Below are positions 1 through 6,303 of a stretch of DNA of 6,428 bases, in pieces. Every line of letters begins with the position of its first letter. Within the stretch, counting starts at the first letter, position 1. Source of the DNA: Anaerolineales bacterium. GTDB lineage: Bacteria; Chloroflexota; Anaerolineae; 4572-78; J111. The stretch covers positions 1 to 6,428 of the forward strand of contig JAAUSP010000448.1 in NCBI GenBank assembly GCA_012032575.1. Reading direction: 5' to 3'. The notes beneath the pieces were generated by a model. That model searched no databases. It worked only from the letters and a program-made list of their open reading frames with translations, and had not been told where the DNA came from. The position numbers were made by a program, and so were the translations under genes.

Positions 1-11
1 GACAGAGTTTA

Positions 12-30
12 TTCGACAAAGATTGTTCGA
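12..30. promoter_or_regulatory. Possible operator before the LacI-type gene (weak)
   Basis: Bases 13-19 (TCGACAA) and 23-30 (TTGTTCGA) form an imperfect inverted repeat with one bulged base around a three-base centre. It ends 14 bases before the regulator's start codon, and LacI-family proteins often bind such palindromes and repress their own genes. The match is short and no second good copy is seen before the transporter genes, so this is a suggestion only. Confidence 0.2.
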
Positions 31-44
31 GGACAGGAGCAAAG

Positions 45-1081
45 ATGCCTCCAACTATGGAAGATGTCGCCCGGCAAGCAGGTGTATCAAAAAGTACGGT
101 TTCATTGGTGCTTAGCGATAAGCCGGGTGTTTCCTCTGAAATAAAAGAAACTGTTTTACAGGCCGCCGAAGAACTGGGTTACAGCCTGCCGGAACGCCGT
201 CCGCTGAGAAAATCTCTACCCAAACACCGGAACTTTACCATTATCCATTATGTTGGGCACGAGCCTTATGACGATATTTATGGCCTCTTTCTCGACTATC
301 TGCAAGGTATTCAGACATTTGCCCAGGAGGCAAACATCAACATAACGGCCATCGGCGGTTATCGGAAGGGGGACCTCCATCGCCTGGAAACGCGCATTTT
401 AAGAGATCAAAAAACATCAATGGATGGGTTGATCCTGATGGGCAAGGGCATTCGGCAAGACAGCCAGCTCTTGCATCGGGCGCTGGAATTGCAAATCCCC
501 CTGGTGGTGCTGGGCCGTAACTGGCCTGGCCTGCCCGTTAGCACCGTGAGTCAAGACCACCATCAACAAGTTAAAACTGCTCTTGATTACCTGGCTCAGT
601 TAGGCCATCGCCAGATTGCTTATGTGGCGAAAGAAGGGGATCAGGAGTATGAATGGTATGATATTCGTTTGCGTTGCTATCGTGAAAAAATGAAGGAACT
701 TGGCCAGGAGGTGGATGAAGAGTTGATTGTACTGGGAAAAGATACCATTGAAGCGGTGAGCGAACTTTTGACTCGAAAACCAGGGGTTACCGCTATCTTT
801 GCCATTCACGATCAGCGAGCCATTGAGGCCATGCAGGGCGTGATGGCTACGGGGCTTGAAATTCCAAGGATATTTCAATCATTGGGCTGGATAACTCTGA
901 ACAGCCCCCGGCGGATTTTCCCAAGTTGACCACCGTCGGATTCTCCCATTTTGATGTGGGTTATCTGGGAACTGAACTGCTACTACGACAAATTGAAAAC
1001 GACCATTTATGCTTTGGCAATCTATCGCTGCGCAGCTACTTGATTGAGCGGGAATCGTGTGGTAAACCCCCGGATTCCTGA
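45..1081 (+). CDS. LacI-family transcriptional regulator, frame broken near base 867
   Basis: DNA-binding repressor of the LacI/GalR family, probably the local regulator of the transporter operon that follows. The N-terminus has the classic helix-turn-helix (TMEDVARQAGVSKSTVSLVL, about residues 4-23), then the hinge segment (VSSEIKETVLQAAEELGYS). A periplasmic-binding-protein-like effector domain starts near residue 60, with family-typical stretches such as DGLILMGKG, LGHRQIAYV and TAIFAIHDQRAIEAMQ. Start: ATG at 45 with AGGAG at 35-39. The initial frame stops at 927-929 after 294 residues, and its last 20 or so residues are unlike the family. Reading from 869 one base out of phase restores the expected end (DISIIGLDNSE, then FPKLTTVGFSHFDVGYLGTE, ending LIERESCGKPPDS) with a stop at 1079-1081. 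One missing base, most simply an A in CCAAGG (864-869), explains it. The repaired protein has about 345 residues, normal for the family. The frame break is probably a sequence error; otherwise the gene is a pseudogene. Confidence 0.9.
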
Positions 1082-1108
1082 GAGAAGGTTTGCTGACTAA
1101 ATTAAAAA

Positions 1109-1149
1109 GCGAGGGCCCGACCTCCCGCGAAGAAGTTGTGGGCCCCCGC
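1109..1149 (-). terminator. GC-rich hairpin, terminator-like on the minus strand
   Basis: GCGAGGGCCC (1109-1118) pairs with GGGCCCCCGC (1140-1149) at 9 of 10 positions around a 21-base loop. On the + strand no T-run follows. On the minus strand the stem is followed by TTTTTAAT (complement of 1101-1108), as in an intrinsic terminator. No minus-strand gene is apparent, so it may instead be a bidirectional or imperfect terminator for the regulator gene, which ends 27 bases earlier, or a structured leader element. Confidence 0.35.
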
Positions 1150-1203
1150 TCCGGTTCGGAAGCAGATTGCTCTTGAGGGCAGCCATCTTGCCTTTGCTGC
1201 TGG

Positions 1204-1301
1204 CAAAACGGGCTGGCCTTTCGCGTTTCCCGAACTAGACGAAAATGTAACATAATCCAGCAAAACTCGCAAGTAAGTGCAGTTAGGGTTCGCCCGTTTT
1301 G
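1204..1301. repeat. 10-bp inverted repeat flanking the middle of the control region
   Basis: CAAAACGGGC (1204-1213) and GCCCGTTTTG (1292-1301) are exact reverse complements separated by 78 bases. Paired sites at this distance could be two contacts for a regulator or the base of a large stem. A chance match of this length is uncommon but possible in a region of this size. It is not recognised as a known operator. Confidence 0.35.
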
Positions 1302-1356
1302 GTTGTACACCAGATGATTGATCAGAAAGGAGGGCAGGAGAGAAAGGCTGAAGGGC

Positions 1357-1384
1357 TTGAACTGTTCCAACAATCAAATATGAT
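1357..1384 (+). promoter_or_regulatory. Sigma70-like promoter of the transporter operon
   Basis: TTGAAC (1357-1362, 4 of 6 to the -35 consensus) and TATGAT (1379-1384, 5 of 6 to the -10 consensus) are separated by 16 bases. Transcription would begin near 1391, giving a leader of about 34 bases to the ATG at 1425. The -35 box overlaps a small perfect palindrome, GAACTGTTC (1359-1367), which would be a sensible place for a LacI-type repressor to bind. This is the best promoter-like match in the intergenic region by eye; no scoring was done. Confidence 0.5.
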
Positions 1385-1424
1385 GCTGTCCTAATCTGAA
1401 ATCTATCAAAGGAGAACAGAAATT

Positions 1425-2837
1425 ATGAACATCCACAAGGGGATAACAACCCTGATACTGCTTGTGACCACAGCAATCTTGCTATCGCTGATGGCGGCTT
1501 GCGGCGCCTCCCAGCCCCAAACCGTCACTGTAGTTGAAACGGTAGTCGTTGAAAAAGTAGTTACAAAAGAAGTTGAAAAAGAAGTTGAAGTTGTCGTCAC
1601 TAAAGAGGTCGAAGTAGAAGTACCGGCAAAACGGACCGACATCCGCATTATGATGGCCATCCCCATTAATGCCGAAGTGGTTATGGAAGACCTGCTGGAC
1701 CGGTTCGAATCTGCGAATCCCGATATCAACGTTATTCTTGACGTGGTTCCCTACCCCACCATCCTGGAAGTCCTGCCTTTACAACTGGAAACAGGAGAAG
1801 GCCCCGACATTGCCAAAGTAAGCGATATTGCGGGATTGTCCGAATACTACCTGGATATGCGCCCCTATTTGTCTGACCCCGGCTATTGGGAAGAAAATAT
1901 GGCTCTGACCATTCAGCATATGAACCCCGATGGCGGCAATAAGATTAGCGGCTTCTATACCGACGTGACCATGACCAGCCCGTTTATTAACCGCACCCTT
2001 TTTGAGCAAGCCGATGTTCCCGTACCCAGCGATGTATCCGACAAAGCCACCTGGGAAGAGTGGGCAGAAGCCGCCCGTAAGGTCAGAGATGCTACGGGTG
2101 TACCTTTTGCTATGGCCATAGACCGCAGTGGTCATCGGCTGGCTGGCCCCGCCATCAGCCAGGGCGCAAAATTCTTTGATGAAAAGGGGTATCCGGCCAT
2201 AGAGGACGAAGGTTTTCGCCGGATGTGCCAGTTGATGCTGGATTGGCATGCGGATGAAACCATGCCTCTCGACGTATGGGCCGGCGGCGATTCCTACCGT
2301 GATGCCAACGCTGAGTTTATGAATGGTAATCTCGTTTTTATGATGAGTGGTGTTTGGAACGTTGGCCCCTTTACCGACAAAATTGGCGATGCCTTTGATT
2401 GGGACGTGGTTCCCAACCCTTGTGGCCCGGCTGCTTGCACGGGTATGCCAGGTGGTTCTGTTATGGCTGCCCTGAAGGCAACCAAGCATCCGGAGGAAGT
2501 CGTCCGGGTGATGGAATTCCTGGCTGCGGAGGAGAATTACCATGAGTGGGCCGCGCGGGCGCTCTACATCCCCCAGCACACCGGATTGATGGCTAAAGGT
2601 ATTGATTACGCCACCGAGCTCCCCCAAACGCTGCGAGCCTTCAAGGTATTTGGCGAAGAGGCTAACCGCGTTGATCCAGTTGCTTATGCACTGCAGAATC
2701 ATTTGTATGGATACCTCGTTATGAATACCATGCGTGATCGTCTGACCCAGGCGCTTGTTGGCGAAATGAGTTTGGACGAGGCCATTGAACGTATGCAAGC
2801 CGATATTGACGAAGGCATAGCGGCAACAGAAGAATAA
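1425..2837 (+). CDS. Extracellular solute-binding lipoprotein of a sugar-type ABC transporter (family 1)
   Basis: Captures a solute, most likely a sugar or sugar derivative, outside the membrane and delivers it to the two permeases encoded next. The 470-residue product starts with a lipoprotein signal: basic N-terminus (NIHKG), hydrophobic core at about 7-22, and lipobox MAAC with Cys26 as the lipidated residue. Residues 33-66 form a low-complexity Val/Glu/Lys/Thr linker, typical of Chloroflexota binding proteins. The mature domain from about residue 70 is SBP_bac_1-like: FESANPDINVILDVVPYP in the first lobe, GEGPDIAKVSD, then NAEFMNGNLVFMMSG and the late PGGSVMAALKATKHPEEVVR segment. Two cysteines in NPCGPAACTG could form a disulfide, which is inference. 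The ATG has AAAGGAG at 1408-1414, ten bases upstream. Length is usual for the family and the frame is intact. The position, first in the operon and before two MalF/MalG-type permeases, supports the role. The exact substrate cannot be told. Confidence 0.93.
   Translation: MNIHKGITTLILLVTTAILLSLMAACGASQPQTVTVVETVVVEKVVTKEVEKEVEVVVTKEVEVEVPAKRTDIRIMMAIPINAEVVMEDLLDRFESANPDINVILDVVPYPTILEVLPLQLETGEGPDIAKVSDIAGLSEYYLDMRPYLSDPGYWEENMALTIQHMNPDGGNKISGFYTDVTMTSPFINRTLFEQADVPVPSDVSDKATWEEWAEAARKVRDATGVPFAMAIDRSGHRLAGPAISQGAKFFDEKGYPAIEDEGFRRMCQLMLDWHADETMPLDVWAGGDSYRDANAEFMNGNLVFMMSGVWNVGPFTDKIGDAFDWDVVPNPCGPAACTGMPGGSVMAALKATKHPEEVVRVMEFLAAEENYHEWAARALYIPQHTGLMAKGIDYATELPQTLRAFKVFGEEANRVDPVAYALQNHLYGYLVMNTMRDRLTQALVGEMSLDEAIERMQADIDEGIAATEE
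1521..1622 (+). repeat. Low-complexity Val/Glu/Lys linker-coding stretch
   Basis: Residues 33-66 of the binding protein are built from variants of TVVETVVVEKVVTKEVEKEV and TKEVEVEV, encoded by repeated GTTGAA/GAAGTTGAA-like codons. It lies directly after the lipidated cysteine and before the folded domain, so it probably acts as a flexible or extended tether holding the binding domain away from the membrane. The imperfect repetition could change in length by slippage. Confidence 0.8.
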
Positions 2838-2845
2838 AACGTATC

Positions 2846-2880
2846 AGAATGAGGAGGTCTTAAGAAGACCTCCTCATTCT
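2846..2880 (+). terminator. Perfect 16-bp hairpin between binding-protein and permease genes
   Basis: AGAATGAGGAGGTCTT (2846-2861) is exactly complementary to AAGACCTCCTCATTCT (2865-2880) around a three-base loop. It starts nine bases after the binding-protein stop codon. No strong T-run follows directly; CTTTT appears only about ten bases on. It is therefore probably a partial terminator or an mRNA 3'-end protecting stem, which would give more binding-protein mRNA than permease mRNA. Such hairpins after the binding-protein gene are well known in sugar ABC operons, for example malE-malF. Confidence 0.7.
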
Positions 2881-2910
2881 CAATTGAATTCTTTTAGATT
2901 GAAAGCAAAT

Positions 2911-3960
2911 ATGTCAGAGCTAAGCAGGCAATTACAAATAAGTATGCAACCCCAAAAAGCGATCAAGTGGCTCACCGGACTGTTAATAGGTCTGTTCGTT
3001 TTTCCGATGAACGTCATTGGCCTGCTTATGGATTTTATCCAGAAGCGCATCGGCGTTCGAAGAATGGCCTACATCTTTGTGTTTCCCAACTTGTTGTTTC
3101 TCATCACCTTTTATATTTTGCCCATTTTTATGAATTTCTATTATGCCATTACCGGGGGGGCCAAGCCGCTTCCCAAAGATCGCTTTTTTGTCGGTGCTGA
3201 CAATTTTGCTATCTTACTGCAATGCAGCAGCTACCTTGACCCCGGTTCCTGCCGGGCTGATCTGTTTTGGCGCGGTCTTTACAATACCGTCGGCTACGTT
3301 TTATTTGAGGTAGGTGGGATATTGCTCTTTTCTTTAGTTACCGCCCTCATTCTGAATCAACATATCAAAGGGCGCGGATTCTTCCGCAGTGTCTTTTTTT
3401 ACCCCACCCTCCTTTCTTCGGTGGTGGTCGCCTTATTGTGGAAATGGGTTTTGCAACGCGAAGGAATCCTCAACGCAGGTCTCATAGAATTGGGCTTAGA
3501 ACCCATAAACTTTTTGCTCAGTGTAGCCTGGTCCAGGTTTTGGGTCATCTTTATTGGTATTTGGGTCAATGGAGGGTTCTATACCTTGATTGTGCTGGCC
3601 GGCTTACAGGCGATTCCAGGCTCATTGTATGAAGCCGCCAAAATCGATGGAGCCGGTCCGTGGGCCGATTTCCGCTATATCACCTTGCCGTTATTGAAAC
3701 CATCACTGGTGGTTGTCTTCGTTTTATCCTTTATTCGTTCGGTGCAGGTTTTTGACCACGTTTTTGTGATGACCGGCGGCGGTCCCGGCACCGCCACGCA
3801 GTATATTGTGCAATACATTTATAACACGGGCTTTTCCAGTCAACCGCAAAACCTGGGCTTGGCCGCCGCAGCATCTCTCATTTTAGGTCTGCTTTTGCTG
3901 GTGCTGACCTTCATCCAATTACGGGTGACTGGTAACGGCGAGGAAGAAAATTATGCTTGA
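2911..3960 (+). CDS. Sugar ABC transporter permease, MalF/UgpA type
   Basis: First of two membrane subunits forming the translocation channel. With the ATG at 2911 the product has 349 residues. It carries the permease signature loop EAAKIDGAGPWADFRYITLP (about residues 221-240), which docks on the ATPase, followed by the typical GGGPGTATQYIVQYIY segment and a last membrane helix near the C-terminus. The first conserved permease helix is MAYIFVFPNLLFLITFYILP (about 52-71). Before it lies an extra hydrophobic stretch (about 20-42, WLTGLLIGLFVF onward), so the N-terminus is longer than in minimal family members. The start is uncertain: a TTG at 2884 (358 residues) lies just after the hairpin without a visible ribosome-binding site; the ATG at 2911 has a weak GAAAG; an ATG at 2944 is also possible. 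The stop overlaps the next gene by 8 bases, which indicates translational coupling. Frame intact. Confidence 0.92.
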   Translation: MSELSRQLQISMQPQKAIKWLTGLLIGLFVFPMNVIGLLMDFIQKRIGVRRMAYIFVFPNLLFLITFYILPIFMNFYYAITGGAKPLPKDRFFVGADNFAILLQCSSYLDPGSCRADLFWRGLYNTVGYVLFEVGGILLFSLVTALILNQHIKGRGFFRSVFFYPTLLSSVVVALLWKWVLQREGILNAGLIELGLEPINFLLSVAWSRFWVIFIGIWVNGGFYTLIVLAGLQAIPGSLYEAAKIDGAGPWADFRYITLPLLKPSLVVVFVLSFIRSVQVFDHVFVMTGGGPGTATQYIVQYIYNTGFSSQPQNLGLAAAASLILGLLLLVLTFIQLRVTGNGEEENYA

Positions 3961-5008
3961 TCAAATAGTTAGCTCTCTGTTTCGGACTCGGGGACACAAA
4001 TGGCTACATTATACCGATATCTTTATGTATGCTTATTTGACCTTGGGAACCATCCTGATGTTTGGGCCGGTGTTATGGGGGGTTGTATCCTCATTCAAAA
4101 CCCCGGCAGAACTGGAAAGATTTCCGCCTTCCTTTTTGCCCTACGCGGATAAAACTGTAGAAGTGGAAGGATATGATCGGCCATTGTCCGTTTATAAAGT
4201 TACCAGAGCTGATGGTACGGTGGCCGAGTTAGCCCAGGTGAGACGGGTTGGCCTTGAAGCGCAATTCATTGATCCGGCTCATCCGGATAAACTCATCAAA
4301 GTTCGGGGGGATCAAACAGAACCGGTCAGATCCTTTGCCGTACAGTGGCAAAACTATAGCCTGCCCTTAGAGCGATTCGAGTTCTTTACCTTTTCAAAAC
4401 AGCGTTGTCGTGTCCATTTCGGCAACCTTGATCACCCTGTTTATCAACAGCTTGATGGCTTTTGCTTTGAGCAAATATAATTTCAAGGGGCGCACCCTGA
4501 TTTTTACCTTGACCATTAGCACCTTGATGATCCCGACAACTGTGACTCTGATTCCTAACTTTCTGCTAATCACAATGTTTGGATGGACCAATAATTTATT
4601 AGGCGTTATTTTACCGCCTGTGGCTTCACCCACCGCGGTGTTTTTGCTGCGACAATACATGCTCACTTTACCGGATGAATTACTGGAGGCCGCCCGCATG
4701 GACGGCGCCTCGGAGTGGCGCATCTATTGGCAAATTGTTCTACCGTTATCAGCCCCGGCCCTTGCCGTTCTGGCAATTTTCTCAATGATGTGGCGCTGGA
4801 ATGATTTTTTGTGGCCCTTGATTGTGTTGACTCACACCGAGAAGTTTACCATCCCATGGGTTTACACTTGTTCCAGGGTCAAATGAGCATTGAGTGGCAA
4901 TACTTGTTAGCCATGTCTATTTTGGCCCTTGTGCCGATCACAATTATTTTTGCCTTCTTGCAGCGACACATCACCACAGGCATTGCCTCATCCGGCATCA
5001 AGATGTAA
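3953..5008 (+). CDS. Sugar ABC transporter permease, MalG/UgpE type, with two compensating frame breaks
   Basis: Second channel subunit. ATG at 3953 overlaps the previous stop (shared ATGCTTGA) and has GAGGA at 3940-3944. The first part, to about residue 146, has one membrane helix (AYLTLGTILMFGPVLWGVVS) and FKTPAE. An unusually long external segment follows (about residues 60-140). Near 4391-4399 the frame shifts by +1; the next part reads NSVVVSISATLITLFINSLM and contains the ATPase-docking loop (EAARMDGASEWRIYWQIVLP) with several helices. Near 4853-4855 it shifts back; the end reads MGLHLFQGQMSIEWQYLL to GIKM, stop 5006-5008. The second break is repaired by one C in CCC. The first is repaired by removing one base (F-Q-N-S) or adding two (F-F-K-N-S), in TTTTCAAAA. 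The repaired protein has about 351-352 residues. Family features continue across both joins, so sequence error is likelier than decay, but a broken gene cannot be excluded. Confidence 0.88.
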
Positions 5009-5044
5009 TGAGGCTAACATTCCAACAATACAAGGAGAACTATT

Positions 5045-5959
5045 ATGACAAAACTCATTACGACCCTGGGTCCCAAAACAGCCGATGAGTTAGGCCTGAT
5101 TTTGCCCCATGAACACATTTTTGTAGAGTTCCGGCCCCCCGACCATCCCGGCCATGCCGTGGCCGAAGTGGCCGATGTAGTGGCGCTGATGGCCCCCGAA
5201 GTCAAGAAGGTCCAGGCCCTGGGCGTCACCGCTATGGTCGATTGCACCCCGGTTGGGGTGGGTCGGCGGGCCGACACCCTGATGGCAGTCTCCGAGGCCA
5301 CGGGAATGCCCCTGGTAGCGCCCACCGGAATTTATCGTGAACCGTGGGTGCCGGCCTGGGGCCAGGCCGCGAGCGAAGCCGAATTGACCGAGTGGATGTT
5401 GAGCGAATTGCAGGGCGAAATCGAAGGCAGTGGGGTGCAAGCGGGTTGGATCAAGTTAAGCGTTGGCGATGACGGCATAACGGATTGCGAAGCCAAAATC
5501 CTGCGCGCGGCGGCCAGGGCAGGGAAAGAAACCAACGCCGTGATCGGGGTTCACACCAAGCGAGGCCGGGTGGTGCGCGACCAGCTCAACATTATCGAGG
5601 CGGCGGGATATACGGCCGAACGCTTTATCTGGATCCACACCCAATCCGATCCGGATTTTAACTTGCACCTGGAGATGGCTAGACGCGGGGCCTGGCTGGA
5701 GTACGACGGAATTGGCACAGGTGATGACGAGTACTATCTGGAACACATTCAACGGGTCCTGGATGCCGGCCTGGTTGACCAAATGATGCTGAGCCACGAC
5801 CGGGGCTGGTATGATCCGGCCAAGCCAGGCGGCGGTGTGCCCAAACCATTTACTTACCTTTTTGAGGAGTTCATGCCCAAACTGGCCACGGCCGGGGTGG
5901 ATGAGGCCACCATCCATCACCTCATGCACGACAATCCTTACCGGGCCTTTGCCCGTTGA
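5045..5959 (+). CDS. Phosphotriesterase-family metal-dependent hydrolase, possibly a sugar lactonase
   Basis: A TIM-barrel hydrolase of the amidohydrolase superfamily (PTE/PHP/lactonase group), 304 residues, close to family length. All expected metal ligands are visible: His22 and His24 in LPHEH, Lys137 in GWIKLSV (the usual carboxylated bridge), His170 in IGVHT, His198 in WIHTQSD, and Asp252 in LSHDRGW. The C-terminal DNPYRAFA fits the family's closing motif. There is no signal peptide, so it is cytoplasmic. It starts 36 bases after the permease stop with AAGGAG at 5032-5037, so it is probably co-transcribed. Known relatives hydrolyse lactones, some of them sugar or sugar-phosphate lactones, as well as organophosphates. 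Next to a sugar-type importer a lactone or ester from the imported compound is the likeliest substrate, which is inference. By eye it looks richer in G+C than the permease genes. A database label such as aryldialkylphosphatase would overstate what is known. Confidence 0.9.
   Translation: MTKLITTLGPKTADELGLILPHEHIFVEFRPPDHPGHAVAEVADVVALMAPEVKKVQALGVTAMVDCTPVGVGRRADTLMAVSEATGMPLVAPTGIYREPWVPAWGQAASEAELTEWMLSELQGEIEGSGVQAGWIKLSVGDDGITDCEAKILRAAARAGKETNAVIGVHTKRGRVVRDQLNIIEAAGYTAERFIWIHTQSDPDFNLHLEMARRGAWLEYDGIGTGDDEYYLEHIQRVLDAGLVDQMMLSHDRGWYDPAKPGGGVPKPFTYLFEEFMPKLATAGVDEATIHHLMHDNPYRAFAR
5942..5955 (+). other. Small GC hairpin overlapping the end of the hydrolase gene
   Basis: CGGGC (5942-5946) pairs with GCCCG (5951-5955) around CTTT, just before the stop codon. 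No T-run follows, so it is weak as a terminator. It is the only hairpin right at the operon end; the longer inverted arrays come after 5995. Confidence 0.3.
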
Positions 5960-5994
5960 GTGTTCACGAGCCAGAGCACGCCACCGATGATGAA

Positions 5995-6059
5995 AAGGTA
6001 GCAGGGTCGCAAGGTAGCAAGGTCGCATGATTGTTCCCTGTCTACCGTCTACCGTCTAC
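5995..6059. repeat. Inverted short-unit array 1 (AAGGTAGC / GTCTACC units)
   Basis: The left side is four 8-base units: AAGGTAGC, AGGGTCGC, AAGGTAGC, AAGGTCGC (5995-6026), equally a 16-base tandem pair with one difference. The right side is GTCTACC twice plus GTCTAC (6040-6059). GGTAGCAGGG (5997-6006) can pair with CCCTGTCTACC (6036-6046 region) with a one-base bulge, so the two sides form an imperfect stem. TATTTTCTT follows. Confidence 0.75.
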
Positions 6060-6136
6060 TATTTTCTTAGGATAATCATGAGTGTTTGGTTGGTAAAGGA
6101 GGAGTTAGGCAACCCCAAGATTTAAATTAACCAAAA

Positions 6137-6196
6137 CGTGTTGCGTCTTGCGTGTTCCGTCTGTTTGATCTTACGCAAGACGCAAGACGCAACACG
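6137..6196. repeat. Inverted heptamer array 2 (TTGCGTC / ACGCAAG units), long hairpin
   Basis: CGTGTTGCGTCTTGCGT (6137-6153) is an exact reverse complement of 6180-6196. Allowing two mismatches, the stem extends to 24 positions (6137-6160 with 6173-6196) around a 12-base loop. Each arm is three heptamers: TTGCGTC, TTGCGTG, TTCCGTC on the left (6141-6161) and ACGCAAG, ACGCAAG, ACGCAAC on the right (6173-6193). No T-run follows directly, so it is not a standard terminator. Confidence 0.85.
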
Positions 6197-6303
6197 AATA
6201 TTTGAGTAATTATTTTCTTGGAGCTACCTTATCAAAACAAAGTAGGACTAATTTTGGTCGGTTTTGGCAACCAATTGCCTAATATTTTGACAAATGAGAA
6301 TTT

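Larger units (their letters stand above)
1082..1424. other. 343-base control region between regulator and transporter genes
   Basis: No convincing gene lies here; open frames on the minus strand lack family features. The region holds a GC-rich hairpin (1109-1149), a 10-bp inverted repeat (1204-1213 with 1292-1301), a purine-rich stretch with a ribosome-binding-like AAAGGAGGG near 1326-1334 that has no start codon at usable distance, a sigma70-like promoter (1357-1384), and the ribosome-binding site of the binding-protein gene (AAAGGAG, 1408-1414). Its length and position suit the regulated promoter region of a LacI-controlled uptake operon. Confidence 0.6.

Noticed and set aside
1326..1342. 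A hidden gene start after the strong AAAGGAGGG
   Set aside because: No ATG or GTG lies at a suitable distance; the only TTG nearby opens an eight-codon frame ending at TGA.
879..1377. Two minus-strand open frames across the regulator end and control region
   Set aside because: No family motifs, Gln/Ser/Pro-rich composition, and overlap with the restored C-terminus of the LacI-type regulator.
1779..2798. A 339-codon open frame on the minus strand opposite the binding-protein gene
   Set aside because: It lies fully antisense to a clear family member, has no recognisable domain or ribosome-binding site, and its composition follows from the codon use of the real gene.
4391..4400. Programmed ribosomal frameshift in the second permease
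   Set aside because: TTTTCAAAAC does not fit a standard slippery heptamer in the needed phase, a second opposite shift would be needed 460 bases later, and permeases of this family are not known to use it.
5456..6028. A 190-codon minus-strand frame over the hydrolase end and the first repeat array
   Set aside because: Mostly antisense to the hydrolase gene; its N-terminal part is translated repeat sequence and no family features are visible.
6078..6125. A 15-residue open frame (MSVWLVKEELGNPKI)
   Set aside because: Only a weak AGGA precedes it, it is very short, and it matches nothing I know. It could be a remnant of a gene start, but that cannot be supported.
6105..6282. Long terminal inverted repeat enclosing hairpin 2 (TTAGGCAA at 6105-6112, TTGCCTAA at 6275-6282)
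   Set aside because: The eight-base match is exact, and CCAAAAC/GTTTTGG also matches inside it, but the spacing differs on the two sides and the sequence is AT-rich, so chance is a fair explanation.
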